A DNA stretch of 64,000 nucleotides, taken from the NCBI GenBank assembly GCA_027490155.1, contig JAIXYP010000009.1, forward strand, positions 1-64,000. Direction: 5' to 3'. Positions 51,632 through 61,439 of the stretch are shown one piece after another. Positions within the stretch are counted from its first letter, which is position 1. The number at the start of each line of letters is the position of its first letter. The stretch comes from Cytophagaceae bacterium. Its GTDB lineage: Bacteria; Bacteroidota; Bacteroidia; Cytophagales; Flexibacteraceae. A model generated the notes under the pieces. It ran no database searches, was not told the DNA's origin, and saw nothing but the letters and a program-made list of their open reading frames with translations. Position numbers and translations under genes: made by a program.

Positions 51632-54600
51632 ATGACCACACCCTCCACTAAATCCTATGTCCTAAATGAACTGCTCAAGGAACGCATACTAGTACTGGAT
51701 GGTGCCATGGGTACCATGATCCAGAGGCATAACCTGACAGAAGAGGACTACAGGGGCGATAGGTTTGCGAATAATGAGCGAGATCTCAAAGGCAATAATG
51801 ACCTCCTGACCCTTACACAACCTGAACTGATAAAAGATATCCATCGGGCCTATTTTGCTGCTGGTGCTGACATAGTCGAGACCAATACGTTTAGCTCCAC
51901 CACGATAGCGATGGCGGATTACCATCAGGAGCACCTCGCCTACGAACTTAACTACCAAGGTGCCAAGATTGCGCGTGAGGTGGCGAATGAGTTTACTGCT
52001 CTTGAGCCCCATAAACCACGCTTCGTAGCTGGTTCCATAGGCCCAACCAACAGGACCGCCTCGATCTCACCAGATGTTAATAACCCGGGCTACAGGGCTG
52101 TATCATTTGATGAGCTCAAAAATGCTTATGCTGAGCAGATCAAGGGCCTTGTTGATGGCGGTGCAGACATCCTATTGGTCGAAACCATTTTTGATACGCT
52201 TAATGCCAAGGCGGCCCTATTTGCAATCCAGGAGTTTAACGAGTCTACAGGGCTAGATATTCCTGTTATGGTCTCTGGCACAATTACGGACGCTAGCGGT
52301 AGGACACTTAGTGGTCAGACTGTGGAGGCATTTCTGTACTCAGTCTCACATGTCAATTTGCTGAGTGTTGGATTCAATTGTGCGCTTGGAGCAGATCTGT
52401 TGCGGCCTTATGTAGAAGAGCTCAGCGATAAGGCACCATTTTTCACCAGCGCCCACCCCAATGCAGGTCTTCCGAATGAGTTTGGCGAATATGACGAGAG
52501 CCCAGAGCAAATGGCTAGCGTCATCGAAGGGTTCCTCAAGGATAACTTCATCAACATCATCGGTGGGTGTTGCGGCACAACGCCAGACCACATTAAGGCC
52601 ATTGCGGACGTCGCTGAGCGTTACAGCCCACGCCACAAACCCGAAAATGACCACAACCCCAAACTCTCTGGCCTTGAACCACTTAAGATATTTGACGGGC
52701 TTAACTTCGTCAACATCGGGGAACGGACCAATGTTACAGGCAGCCGCGCTTTTGCTAGGCTGATCAAGGATGGCAAGTTTGACGAGGCTGTATCTGTAGC
52801 CCGTCAACAAGTTGAGGGCGGAGCGCAAGTCATCGATGTCAATATGGACGAAGGCATGCTTGACAGCGAAGCGGCCATGGTCCTATTCCTGAATCTGATT
52901 GCCGCCGAGCCTGATATCGCCCGTGTGCCGGTAATGATTGATAGCAGCAAATGGTCAGTCATCGAGGCAGGTCTAAAATGCGTGCAGGGCAAGGCCATCG
53001 TCAACTCCATCAGCATGAAGGAAGGAGAAGATACCTTCCGAGCCCAAGCACGCAAGGTCCTTAAATACGGGGCCGCTGTCGTTGTGATGGCATTTGATGA
53101 AGATGGCCAAGCCGATAGCTACGAACGCCGTATCGCAATCTGCGACCGTGCCTACCACATCTTGGTAGATGAAGTAGGTTTCCCAGCCGAAGACATCATT
53201 TTTGACCCAAACATCCTTACGGTTGCCACTGGCATTGAAGAGCATAACAACTATGCTGTCGACTTTGTCAGGGCCACTGAGTGGATCAAAACCCATTTGC
53301 CACACGCCCGAGTTAGTGGTGGGGTCTCCAATATTTCGTTCAGCTTTAGGGGCAATGATACGATCAGGGAAGCCATGCACTCGGCTTTCCTTTATCGGGC
53401 CATCAAAGCAGGTATGGATATGGGGATTGTGAATGCGGGCATGATCACGGTCTATGAAGACATCCCGAAAGACCTACTTGAGCTAGTTGAAGATGTACTT
53501 TGGAACCGCCGGCCTGACTCAACAGAAAGGTTAGTAACTGCGGCAGAGACCATCAAATCCAAGGGGAAAGAAATCGTCAAAGATGAATCTTGGCGCCTTT
53601 TGGAGGTCAAAGCACGCCTAGCCCATGCCCTAGTGAAAGGTATTGCGGACTATGTGGACGAAGACATCGAAGAATGCAGACACCTCTATAAACGCCCAAT
53701 CGAAGTAATCGAAGGGCCTCTGATGGATGGTATGAACATCGTTGGCGACCTTTTTGGTGAAGGCAAGATGTTCTTACCACAGGTCGTCAAATCAGCACGT
53801 GTCATGAAAAAGGCCGTTGCTTACCTTCAACCATTCATAGAAGCTGAAAAGACTGAAGGCAGCAATGCCCAGGGCAAAATATTATTGGCCACAGTAAAGG
53901 GAGATGTGCATGATATAGGCAAAAACATCGTTGGTGTCGTCCTTGGCTGTAACAACTATGAGGTCATCGATATGGGCGTGATGGTGCCAGCCGAAAAAAT
54001 TTTAGAGCGCGCCCGCAAAGAAAACGTGGATGTGATCGGCCTCAGTGGTTTGATCACTCCATCGTTAGATGAAATGGTCCATGTAGCCAAAGAGATGGAA
54101 CGCCAAGGCTTCAAGATTCCTCTATTGATTGGTGGGGCCACGACAAGCCGCATCCATACTGCAGTTAAAATAGCACCTAACTATAGTGGCCCGGTGGTCC
54201 ATGTGCTGGACGCTAGTCGTTCGGTCCCTGTTGCGGGTAAACTCATTGGCCCTGATAGTAGGGAGGCCTTTGCATTAGATGTCCGAGAGGAGTATGACCA
54301 GATGCGGACAGACCATGCTGCCAAGCACAAGGATAAATCCTTTGCTACGTTGGCCGAGGCTCGCCAAAACAAGGTCAAAATCGACTGGAACGCCACCAAG
54401 ATCGTTAAGCCGAGTTTCCTTGGTGTCCAATACTTTCAGGACTATGACTTGGCCGAAATCGCTAAGTACATCGACTGGACTCCGTTTTTCCAGACTTGGC
54501 AGCTATTTGGACGGTACCCCAAAATCCTAAAAGATGATAAGGTTGGTGCTGAGGCAACAAAACTTTTTGCTGATGCCCAAGCCATGCTGAAACGAGTTTT

Positions 54601-55396
54601 GGATGGGAAATTGCTGAAAGCCAAGGCCGCTATCGGTTTCTGGCCTGCAAATGCTGACGGGGATGATATTGTCCTCTATCAGACCGATGAAAAAACGATC
54701 AGCACTGATTGTGACAAACATGGTAGCCATACCAACACTATCCAAACTGTTTTAACTGATGCTGATGGCAAACCAGTTCGGCGGACCCTGAAGCTACACC
54801 ACTTGCGGCAGCAGAGTAAACGTGCTGTTGGCGTACCTAATTATTGCCTATCTGACTTCATCGCACCTGTCGAAAGCAGCAAGGTGGACTACATTGGCGG
54901 ATTTGCAACCACGGCTGGTATTGGGCTGGATGAACTCGCAGCTTCTTACGAAGCGGACCACGATGACTATAACTCGATCATGATCAAAGCCATTGGTGAC
55001 CGGCTGGCGGAGGCTTTTGCTGAACTGATGCACGAAAAAGTGCGCCGTGAGCTTTGGGGATATGCCCCTGCTGAACTTCTAGAGAACGAGGCCTTGATTG
55101 ACGAACAATACCAAGGCATCCGCCCTGCTCCAGGTTATCCCGCCTGCCCCGAACATACCGAAAAAGGCACCCTGTTCACCCTCCTTGATGCTGAGGAAAA
55201 ACTTGGCATGACCTTGACCGAAAGCTATGCGATGACCCCAGCAAGCTCTGTGAGTGGATGGTATTTCAGCCACCCAGATAGTCGGTATTTCGGCCTAGGC
55301 AAAATTGCCAAGGACCAGATACAGGACTATGCACAGCGTAAGGGCATGACCTTTGAAGAAGCTGAAAAGTGGTTAGGCTCTGTAGCTAATTATTAA
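51632..55396 (+). CDS. metH: Cobalamin-dependent methionine synthase
   Basis: 1254 residues from the ATG at 51632 (TTG at 51590 adds 14). It transfers a methyl group from methyltetrahydrofolate to homocysteine. All domains are present: homocysteine-binding ([11 protein letters not shown]; zinc Cys in GFNCALGAD and GGCCGTTP), pterin-binding ([20 protein letters not shown]), cap helices, the B12 domain with the axial His in [11 protein letters not shown], and the C-terminal reactivation domain ([15 protein letters not shown]). It is full length and not split, as it is in some other phyla. A SAM-I riboswitch precedes it. Confidence 0.97.
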   Translation: MTTPSTKSYVLNELLKERILVLDGAMGTMIQRHNLTEEDYRGDRFANNERDLKGNNDLLTLTQPELIKDIHRAYFAAGADIVETNTFSSTTIAMADYHQEHLAYELNYQGAKIAREVANEFTALEPHKPRFVAGSIGPTNRTASISPDVNNPGYRAVSFDELKNAYAEQIKGLVDGGADILLVETIFDTLNAKAALFAIQEFNESTGLDIPVMVSGTITDASGRTLSGQTVEAFLYSVSHVNLLSVGFNCALGADLLRPYVEELSDKAPFFTSAHPNAGLPNEFGEYDESPEQMASVIEGFLKDNFINIIGGCCGTTPDHIKAIADVAERYSPRHKPENDHNPKLSGLEPLKIFDGLNFVNIGERTNVTGSRAFARLIKDGKFDEAVSVARQQVEGGAQVIDVNMDEGMLDSEAAMVLFLNLIAAEPDIARVPVMIDSSKWSVIEAGLKCVQGKAIVNSISMKEGEDTFRAQARKVLKYGAAVVVMAFDEDGQADSYERRIAICDRAYHILVDEVGFPAEDIIFDPNILTVATGIEEHNNYAVDFVRATEWIKTHLPHARVSGGVSNISFSFRGNDTIREAMHSAFLYRAIKAGMDMGIVNAGMITVYEDIPKDLLELVEDVLWNRRPDSTERLVTAAETIKSKGKEIVKDESWRLLEVKARLAHALVKGIADYVDEDIEECRHLYKRPIEVIEGPLMDGMNIVGDLFGEGKMFLPQVVKSARVMKKAVAYLQPFIEAEKTEGSNAQGKILLATVKGDVHDIGKNIVGVVLGCNNYEVIDMGVMVPAEKILERARKENVDVIGLSGLITPSLDEMVHVAKEMERQGFKIPLLIGGATTSRIHTAVKIAPNYSGPVVHVLDASRSVPVAGKLIGPDSREAFALDVREEYDQMRTDHAAKHKDKSFATLAEARQNKVKIDWNATKIVKPSFLGVQYFQDYDLAEIAKYIDWTPFFQTWQLFGRYPKILKDDKVGAEATKLFADAQAMLKRVLDGKLLKAKAAIGFWPANADGDDIVLYQTDEKTISTDCDKHGSHTNTIQTVLTDADGKPVRRTLKLHHLRQQSKRAVGVPNYCLSDFIAPVESSKVDYIGGFATTAGIGLDELAASYEADHDDYNSIMIKAIGDRLAEAFAELMHEKVRRELWGYAPAELLENEALIDEQYQGIRPAPGYPACPEHTEKGTLFTLLDAEEKLGMTLTESYAMTPASSVSGWYFSHPDSRYFGLGKIAKDQIQDYAQRKGMTFEEAEKWLGSVANY

Positions 55397-55429
55397 GTAC
55401 TCTGGCCAGACTGAAGTCAAATAATCAAA

Positions 55430-55466
55430 AAGACCACCTGTCGCTTATGTAGCATCAGGTGGTCTT
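55430..55466 (-). terminator. Terminator between metH and obg
   Basis: AAGACCACCTG (55430-55440) and CAGGTGGTCTT (55456-55466) are perfect 11-base complements. On the minus strand TTTTT follows, so it fits best as the obg terminator; it can also end metH. Confidence 0.85.
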
Positions 55467-55495
55467 CTTGGTTTTGGAGGGGTATGATGACCTGC

Positions 55496-56488
55496 CTAGG
55501 CGTTGAGCATATCCCAAATGACATCCTTCAGCCGTTCGATGTTGAAGTTAGTAGCGGCACTGATGTAGATATGACGCAAGTTGGCAGGTACGGTCTTTTT
55601 GACCTCTGCTAGCTCATCAGGCAAAAGCATATCGCACTTGGTGATGGCCAATAGGCGCTGTTTGTCCAGTAGCTCTGGGTTATGGGCCCCTAACTCTGAT
55701 ATCAAGGTTTGGTACTCGGCTTCGACGTTTTCGGTTGTTGCGGGCACGCAGAACAACAGCATACTATTCCGCTCAATGTGACGTAAGAAGCGCAGACCAA
55801 GGCCCTTGCCTTCGCTAGCCCCTTCTATGATACCAGGTATATCAGCGATGATGAAAGACTGGGCATTACGGTGTTTGACGACACCTAGGTTTGGTGTTAG
55901 GGTCGTGAATGGGTAGTCACCAATCTTGGGTTTTGCAGCAGACACCACTGAAAGCAGCGTGCTTTTGCCGGCATTCGGGAAACCAACAAGGCCAACATCT
56001 GCTAAGACCTTTAGCTCAAGCACGATCCACTCCTCGATGCCATCTTCGCCTGGCTGGGCATACTCAGGGGCTTGGTTGGTGCTGGTCTTGAAATTCCAGT
56101 TGCCGAGGCCACCACGACCGCCTTTTGTCAGGACGACTTCATGGCCGTGGTGCAAGATTTCAAAACGGACTTCGCCTGTTTCGGCATCTTTTGCAACAGT
56201 ACCAAGTGGAACCTCAACAATGATGTTTTTGCCACTGACCCCCGTCATCTTGTTAGCACTACCGTTGGCTCCAGGGTCAGCAATGATATGTTTGGTGTAT
56301 TTGAGATGCAATAGGGTCCAGAGCTGAGAGCTGCCCCGGACAATGATGCTGCCACCATGGCCACCATCACCACCATCGGGCCCACCGAGTGGTGCCCATT
56401 TTTCTCGTCTGAAATGCGAAGACCCAGCCCCACCCCTTCCGGAGCGTGAGCAGATCTTGACATAGTCTATAAAATTATCACTTGCCAA
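55496..56488 (-). CDS. obg: Obg/CgtA GTPase
   Basis: 330 residues from a TTG at 56488, which gives the normal family start (ASDNFIDYVKICSRSGRGG); a GTG at 56527 would add 13 unconserved residues, and there is no in-frame ATG. Obg binds the 50S subunit and helps ribosome assembly and stress control. The glycine-rich Obg fold (GGPDGGDGGHGG) leads into the G domain with G1 GFPNAGKST, the switch FTTLTPNLG, DIPG and TKCD. The variable third domain is absent, as in other Bacteroidota. It is divergent from bshB1. Confidence 0.94.
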   Translation of the reverse strand: MASDNFIDYVKICSRSGRGGAGSSHFRREKWAPLGGPDGGDGGHGGSIIVRGSSQLWTLLHLKYTKHIIADPGANGSANKMTGVSGKNIIVEVPLGTVAKDAETGEVRFEILHHGHEVVLTKGGRGGLGNWNFKTSTNQAPEYAQPGEDGIEEWIVLELKVLADVGLVGFPNAGKSTLLSVVSAAKPKIGDYPFTTLTPNLGVVKHRNAQSFIIADIPGIIEGASEGKGLGLRFLRHIERNSMLLFCVPATTENVEAEYQTLISELGAHNPELLDKQRLLAITKCDMLLPDELAEVKKTVPANLRHIYISAATNFNIERLKDVIWDMLNA

Positions 56489-56630
56489 TGTCTGGAGGCC
56501 ATCAAATCTTGTCTGCCGGAAGCGCACGTCGCTGGGCTAAATGATGATGGCGGTGCAAAAATCGGTTATTATTTCCGCTTTTGCTGTACAATTGCAGAAA
56601 TGGCCCCGTGCCAACCCCAATTCGCTGCCC

Positions 56631-57365
56631 ATGAAACTTGACATCCTAGCCCTTGCCTCTCATCCTGATGACGCCGAAATGAGCTGTAGCGGCACCCTTG
56701 CCCTACATGCAAAACTGGGCTACCGCACTGGTATAGTTGACTTCACACGGGGGGAACTAGGCACAAGAGGGACGCCTGAACTCCGGGACGTAGAGGCGGC
56801 CGAGGCGGCTAAAATATTGGGCCTTGCTTGGCGTGGCAACCTCCGGCTGCCAGACGGATTTGTAGGCACTTCACCTGACCAAGTGATGCGGGTGATAGAA
56901 GTGCTTCGGCACACCCAACCTGAGGTCGTCCTGTGCAATGCCCCAGCAGATCGCCACCCGGACCACGGTAGTGGTGCCGAGCTAGCAATTCGGGCTTGTT
57001 TTATGGCGGGCCTTTCCAAAATAGAAACCTACTGGAACGGCCAAAAACAGCAAGCATGGCGCCCCAAACAGGTGTTCCATTACATCCAGGACCAACTCAT
57101 CAAACCTGATTTTGTGATCGACATCACCCAGCATTGGGAAACCAAGTTGGCTAGTATCAAAGCCTTCAGGAGCCAATTTTACGACGCCTCTAACGAGGGG
57201 CCAGAAACCTATATCAGTACGTCAGAGTTTTGGCATTTCCTCGAGTCCCGCGCAATGGAATACGGACATGGAACCGGGGCCCTCTATGCCGAGGGATTTA
57301 TCAAAACGAGGCAAATGTTGGTAACCAACCTGCTGGACCTCACACCTAAGACCACCTTGGTATAG
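56631..57365 (+). CDS. bshB1: Bacillithiol biosynthesis deacetylase BshB1
   Basis: 244 residues from the ATG at 56631 (LDILALASHPDDAEMSCSG); an ATG at 56541 adds 30 residues. It removes acetyl from GlcNAc-malate in synthesis of the thiol bacillithiol. It is a PIG-L/LmbE-type zinc enzyme: HPDDAE near the start and HPDHG in PADRHPDHGSGAELA. GELGTRGTPE and the C-terminal SEFWHFLESRAMEYGHGTG are BshB1-type blocks. The other bsh genes are not in the window. Confidence 0.92.
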   Translation: MKLDILALASHPDDAEMSCSGTLALHAKLGYRTGIVDFTRGELGTRGTPELRDVEAAEAAKILGLAWRGNLRLPDGFVGTSPDQVMRVIEVLRHTQPEVVLCNAPADRHPDHGSGAELAIRACFMAGLSKIETYWNGQKQQAWRPKQVFHYIQDQLIKPDFVIDITQHWETKLASIKAFRSQFYDASNEGPETYISTSEFWHFLESRAMEYGHGTGALYAEGFIKTRQMLVTNLLDLTPKTTLV

Positions 57366-57375
57366 GTCAGCTAGA

Positions 57376-58071
57376 TCATGGAGCCAACCGACTGATGGTC
57401 CAGCCCGGCTGAACGTTGGGCTCGGCAATGGCTTCTTGGCGTTCGTACACAATACGATCGTGCAGGCGGCTGGGGCGGCCTTGCCAAAACTCAATGTAGT
57501 AAGGGATCAAACGATAACCTCCCCAATGCTCGGGGCAAGTCAAGGCAGCACCTTTTGACTCGTTAACCAGTTTTTCGGTCTTGAGCTCTAGGACATTGCG
57601 GCTTACGATTTTCTCTGACTGCGGGCTAACGATTGCACCAATCTGGCTTCCGACAGGCCTTGACTGGAAATACTTCTCGGACTGCTTGCGGCTAACTTTT
57701 TCAACTATGCCCTCAATCCGGACCTGCCGCTCTAGTTTGTCCCAGAAAAAGGTAGCAGCAGCCACCGAATTGGTTGCTAGGTGAATCCCTTTCCGGCTGT
57801 TGTAATTTGTATAGAACACCAAGCCAAGGTCGATTTCCTTTAGTAGGACAACCCTAGCAGCAGGTAGTCCTGTCTCTGAAACGGTTGAGATAACCATGGC
57901 ATTCGGCTCTAGCATGCCCGCCTCTGTGGCATTGGCAAGCCAAGTCCTGAGCTGAATAAATGGGTCTGTAGGCATCTCGTCCTCATTGAGGGCGCCAACG
58001 GTATAATTGCGACGCTGGTCCTGCAGGTTGAGCCCAGCCAAGACGGCGGGATTATGATCTTGATTTGGCAT
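57376..58071 (-). CDS. pdxH: Pyridoxamine 5'-phosphate oxidase
   Basis: 231 residues from the ATG at 58071. It oxidises pyridoxamine or pyridoxine phosphate to pyridoxal phosphate using FMN. The FMN-binding region has AMVISTVSETGLPAARVVLLKE and FYTNYNSRKGIHL (quoted in part), and ERQVRIEGIVEKVS follows. The C-terminal WGGYRLIPYYIEFWQG and RLHDRIVYER bind the substrate. It is convergent with bshB1, with only 10 bases between the stops. Pyridoxal phosphate is the cofactor of TrpB. Confidence 0.94.
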   Translation of the reverse strand: MPNQDHNPAVLAGLNLQDQRRNYTVGALNEDEMPTDPFIQLRTWLANATEAGMLEPNAMVISTVSETGLPAARVVLLKEIDLGLVFYTNYNSRKGIHLATNSVAAATFFWDKLERQVRIEGIVEKVSRKQSEKYFQSRPVGSQIGAIVSPQSEKIVSRNVLELKTEKLVNESKGAALTCPEHWGGYRLIPYYIEFWQGRPSRLHDRIVYERQEAIAEPNVQPGWTISRLAP

Positions 58072-58402
58072 TTTAGGTGGGTGCAACTAGGTCTTAGGCT
58101 GATGCTAAGTTTGTGTAGGTGTACTGATTAGGATTGGTAATCGCAGGCATTCTACTCACTAGTTTGGAGTCGGGACAAAGGTAAAATCCAGACATTGACC
58201 ATTAACCAGATCATGATATATGTTAGCAAATCAGGGACCGAAAATCCTAAAACCACGAGGAAACTGGTATTCGTTTTGCATTTCTGGTTTGGTTCGCATT
58301 ACTTAGGCCAGCAGGCCTTAATGTTTGAGCTGATTGGTTTGATACCAATCCCATCTATGGCCCCTACCCAACTAGCTACGACCACGAAACACGAATCTTA
58401 AG
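58072..58402. other. Divergent intergenic region between pdxH and yqgE
   Basis: The 331 bases hold no convincing gene; a 68-codon plus-strand ORF (58195-58401) has no family resemblance. Elements seen are a TACCTTTG octamer on the minus strand (58176-58183), a possible -7 element of pdxH, and a perfect inverted repeat GATTGGT/ACCAATC (58332-58350) about 50 bases before yqgE. Confidence 0.55.
58332..58350. repeat. 7-base inverted repeat upstream of yqgE
   Basis: GATTGGT and ACCAATC are perfect complements around TTGAT, a size and symmetry typical of an operator for a dimeric regulator. A second, weaker palindrome, AGGCC/GGCCT, lies about 25 bases upstream. Confidence 0.45.
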
Positions 58403-58975
58403 ATGGCAGTTCCGATAACCGATAATATTGAGGTTGACAGAGGCACCTTGTTGCTGGCAGACCCGTTTTTGTCAGATGGCACCTTTGACAGATCGGTCAT
58501 CCTGATCTGCGAACACAACGAAACGGGCACCATGGGCTTTATCCTCAACAACAAAACGGAGTATCATTTGCCCGATGTGCTGGAGGATCTTAGCGATGCT
58601 AATCAGGACCTATACATCGGTGGACCGGTGCAGCAGAATACATTACATTACCTCCACCGCATTGGCCCAGTTATCCAAAACGCCTTTCAGGTGACTAATC
58701 ACATTTATTGGGGAGGCAATTTTGATCAACTCAAGGTCAACGCACAGTTAAAGACCATCGACCCAGGCGATATACGATTCTTCTTGGGCTATACGGGCTG
58801 GGGCAAGGGGCAGCTAGAAGCTGAAATTGCGGATGGGACTTGGCTAGCTTTCAACGGGCATGAGTTTGACTTTTTTGACATACCGCCAAAAGAGCTATGG
58901 CGCTCCGTCCTGAAAGAAATGGGAGGTAAGTATCGAGAGATGGCAAACTACCCCAAGGATCCTAATATGAACTAG
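58403..58975 (+). CDS. yqgE: YqgE/AlgH family protein
   Basis: 190 residues. It shows the family fold: RGTLLLADPFLSDGTFDRSVILICEHN at the start (in part LADPFLSDGTFDRSV), TMGFILNNKT, YIGGPVQQNTLHYLHRIG and FFLGYTGWGKGQLEAEI. A biochemical function for YqgE has not been established to my knowledge; in some bacteria the homologue AlgH affects regulation. It stands alone and is divergent from pdxH. Confidence 0.93.
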   Translation: MAVPITDNIEVDRGTLLLADPFLSDGTFDRSVILICEHNETGTMGFILNNKTEYHLPDVLEDLSDANQDLYIGGPVQQNTLHYLHRIGPVIQNAFQVTNHIYWGGNFDQLKVNAQLKTIDPGDIRFFLGYTGWGKGQLEAEIADGTWLAFNGHEFDFFDIPPKELWRSVLKEMGGKYREMANYPKDPNMN

Positions 58976-59025
58976 GTTGAGAGTGCCAACTTTATGCTTT
59001 GTTTTTTCGTCTAGCTGCCGATATG

Positions 59026-59691
59026 CTAGAATTTGCGCTCCAGAATCGTTTGAAGAAGGAATGCTTGGCTTAGCGCCTGTTTGTCTCTAAGGAGTTTGGC
59101 TAATTTACTTGCCTCTGTTGGTGGCGAGGCGGCATGATTGACCTTTGTGAGGCTGGTATTGTTGTCGGCCTGAGTCATTTTGCTAGCACCAGCAGATTTT
59201 GCGGCAGACTGGTCATAAATGTCCTGATACCGAGTTGGCGAAGTCGGGGCTAGTGCCGTTGTTGGCTTTGTCGGTTGGCGATGGGCCTTTTCAGACGGCA
59301 ACACTGGTGGTGGCAAAACAGGATTGGACCGCTCCTGACCTAGTCCATCTCCAGCTTTGCCCATGGTGCCTGGGTGGGCTGACTTAATGGGTTTGCCAGC
59401 CTTGGTCCAGCTATCTGGGCCAATCTCTTCAAGGCTATCAGGTGAAGTCGAAGGCCTAAAACTAGTTTCCACTGAAGTTGTTGCTGATTTAGCACTTGCC
59501 TCGGCCTGTTGGACTTCCCTGATTTTACGCAGCAAGTCATCATAACTGGTGGCAGCCTCAGCCTTAGGCCCAGTTGACGGTACCCGATTGCGTTTGCGTT
59601 CGGCCTCCTGTTTTGCCTTGGCTTGATAGCGGTAAATGCTGACAATGAGCCAACCTACCGCTATCAGTCCGTATATCACAATCTTGAACAT
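59026..59691 (-). CDS. Uncharacterised membrane-anchored protein
   Basis: 221 residues. A single hydrophobic segment at residues 3-21 (FKIVIYGLIAVGWLIVSIY) is followed by a basic, Ala/Glu/Lys-rich stretch (about 24-65) and a long low-complexity linker rich in Ser, Thr, Pro and Ala. A short helical segment ends the chain (TEASKLAKLLRDKQALSQAF). This looks like a single-pass inner-membrane protein with a disordered cytoplasmic part. I do not recognise a family. It follows the metallo-hydrolase gene by 24 bases and is probably in one operon with it. Confidence 0.6.
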   Translation of the reverse strand: MFKIVIYGLIAVGWLIVSIYRYQAKAKQEAERKRNRVPSTGPKAEAATSYDDLLRKIREVQQAEASAKSATTSVETSFRPSTSPDSLEEIGPDSWTKAGKPIKSAHPGTMGKAGDGLGQERSNPVLPPPVLPSEKAHRQPTKPTTALAPTSPTRYQDIYDQSAAKSAGASKMTQADNNTSLTKVNHAASPPTEASKLAKLLRDKQALSQAFLLQTILERKF

Positions 59692-59715
59692 AAGCTCTGA
59701 AGCGCAGCATGTTGT

Positions 59716-61179
59716 TTAGAGATCGTAGGTCTGGCCTTTGGCTGGGATTTCAACCATGTCATAGCCTTCGCCAGCCAAGGTGGCAGCGAAGTCAACTTGG
59801 CTTTTATAATCCCCATGGACCAAAAACACCTTTTTGACCTTGGTTTTGTCCTGTTGCGACACCCAAGCAATAAGGTCATCTAGGTCACCATGGCCACTGA
59901 ACACGTCAGTATGAGCAATAGTGCAGGTGACAGCATACTCGCGTTTGTCCCACTCAAAGCTCTTTTTGCCATGTAGCAAATCATGCCCAATTGTCCCTTC
60001 GGCTGAGTAGCCCACCAGCAAAATGGTGCTGTACGGGTTGCTGAGGTTCTGACGGACGTGATGCTCTACCCTACCGCCAGAGATCATCCCAGAAGATGAA
60101 ATGATCACGCAAGGCCGGTTGTAATCACTAAGGGCCTTGCTGTCCTTGGCATTCTCGACGAAGGTGAGATTCTTGAAGTCAAACAACTCGCCATGCGTGT
60201 CACGAAATTCACGGGCTTCGTCGTTCAGCAAGCTGGGGTATTTTTCGTAAACAGCAGTAGACTTAAGTGCCAACGGGCTGTCCGTGAAGACACGAACCTG
60301 CGGGAAATTGAGGTCAGCATAGACCTTGTTAAGTGTAAAAAGCAGGGCTTGGGTACGCCCTACTGCAAAGGCAGGAATCACCAAACGGCCTGGGATATCC
60401 ACACAAGTTTTGCGAACGAGATCGCCAAGGATCTGGACTGGATCACCTTCATCCTTATGGTATCGATTGCCATAAGTGCTTTCGCAGATTAGGTAATCCA
60501 CCTCAGGGAACGGGTAGGGATCCTTAAGTAAAGGGTAATTATGCCGACCAATATCACCGCTGAAACCGATTCGCTTCATGACCCCATCCTCCTCAATTTC
60601 GAGCAAGATGTTAGCTGCCCCAAGGATGTGACCTGTCGGAATAAACGTCATCCAGACACCTTTGCGGAGCTTGACGCGCTGTAAAAATGAGATTGTAGCG
60701 AAGTAGTCAAAAGACTCTTCGGCATCCTTTTCGAGATATAGGTTGGAAACCTCCTTGATTGGTTTGACTTTTTTATTACCTCTTTTATCGTTCCCCATAA
60801 TCCTGTTTAGCCGCTTGCGATGAAGCATGGCGCTATCCAATAACAATGGCTGGGTGAGGTCGTATGTGGCAGGGGTGCAAAAGATCTTACCTTCAAATCC
60901 TTCGCGGATTAGGTTTGGGATTTCGCCACTATGGTCGATGTGGGCATGGGTGAGCAGAACTGCGTTCAGAAATGAGGGCTCAAATGGGAAGAGCCGGTTT
61001 TTCATATCAGATGGCCATACATCTGGTGCATTTTCGTCTGGCCTACTGAGGTCTGTGCCACAGTCAATCAGTATCCGGTAATCGTCGTCGAGCTCAAGTA
61101 AATACATGCTGCCAGTTACTTGGCGGGCAGCTCCCCAAAATGTTAGCTTCACAGGCTTCTTTCTATATGTAGGGGCCAT
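59716..61179 (-). CDS. Beta-CASP metallo-beta-lactamase-fold hydrolase (RNase-type)
   Basis: 487 residues from the ATG at 61179; an ATG at 61212 adds 11. The N-terminal VKLTFWGAARQVTGSMYLL and LTHAHIDHSGEIPNL carry the HxHxDH zinc motif. The beta-CASP insert includes AFAVGRTQALLFTL, VFTDSPLA and IISSSGMISGGR, with HTDVFSGHGD and VHGDYKSQ following. Similar proteins (MBL-fold RNA-specificity family, CPSF-like) cut RNA in archaea and bacteria. All zinc residues appear intact. A small membrane-protein gene follows on the same transcript. Confidence 0.87.
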   Translation of the reverse strand: MAPTYRKKPVKLTFWGAARQVTGSMYLLELDDDYRILIDCGTDLSRPDENAPDVWPSDMKNRLFPFEPSFLNAVLLTHAHIDHSGEIPNLIREGFEGKIFCTPATYDLTQPLLLDSAMLHRKRLNRIMGNDKRGNKKVKPIKEVSNLYLEKDAEESFDYFATISFLQRVKLRKGVWMTFIPTGHILGAANILLEIEEDGVMKRIGFSGDIGRHNYPLLKDPYPFPEVDYLICESTYGNRYHKDEGDPVQILGDLVRKTCVDIPGRLVIPAFAVGRTQALLFTLNKVYADLNFPQVRVFTDSPLALKSTAVYEKYPSLLNDEAREFRDTHGELFDFKNLTFVENAKDSKALSDYNRPCVIISSSGMISGGRVEHHVRQNLSNPYSTILLVGYSAEGTIGHDLLHGKKSFEWDKREYAVTCTIAHTDVFSGHGDLDDLIAWVSQQDKTKVKKVFLVHGDYKSQVDFAATLAGEGYDMVEIPAKGQTYDL

Positions 61180-61390
61180 CCCGATAGGAATTAGGGTGGC
61201 TCTTGGTAGCAATCTTTGGTCGATCTGGGCGTTATGGTGCCGAATCTAAAGCACTAATTAAACCAAAAAAAACGGATATCCACCGCTTTAGAGGCTTTCC
61301 GTGACCAAGACTATGGCTAATCTAAGAATGAGATTGGCCAAAATCTAACAATCTCATGCAACAAACGGACCAGAGTCATGATCAACGGTT

Positions 61391-61421
61391 ATTGGTAGTT
61401 AGGCATCTGATATTAGTTTTG
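61391..61421 (+). promoter_or_regulatory. Candidate promoter of the DUF5686 gene
   Basis: ATTG (61391-61394) is followed after exactly 19 bases by TAGTTTTG (61414-61421), so one base differs from the TTTG/TAnnTTTG consensus. It lies 18 bases before the ATG at 61440 and supports that start over an in-frame ATG at 61356, which is upstream of the promoter. Confidence 0.5.
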
Positions 61422-61439
61422 TCAGGATATCCACTCTGT

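Noticed and set aside
52346-52828. 160-residue minus-strand ORF
   Set aside because: It is antisense to metH.
58195-58401. 68-residue plus-strand ORF before yqgE
   Set aside because: No family resemblance; it ends 1 base before the yqgE start and probably arises by chance.
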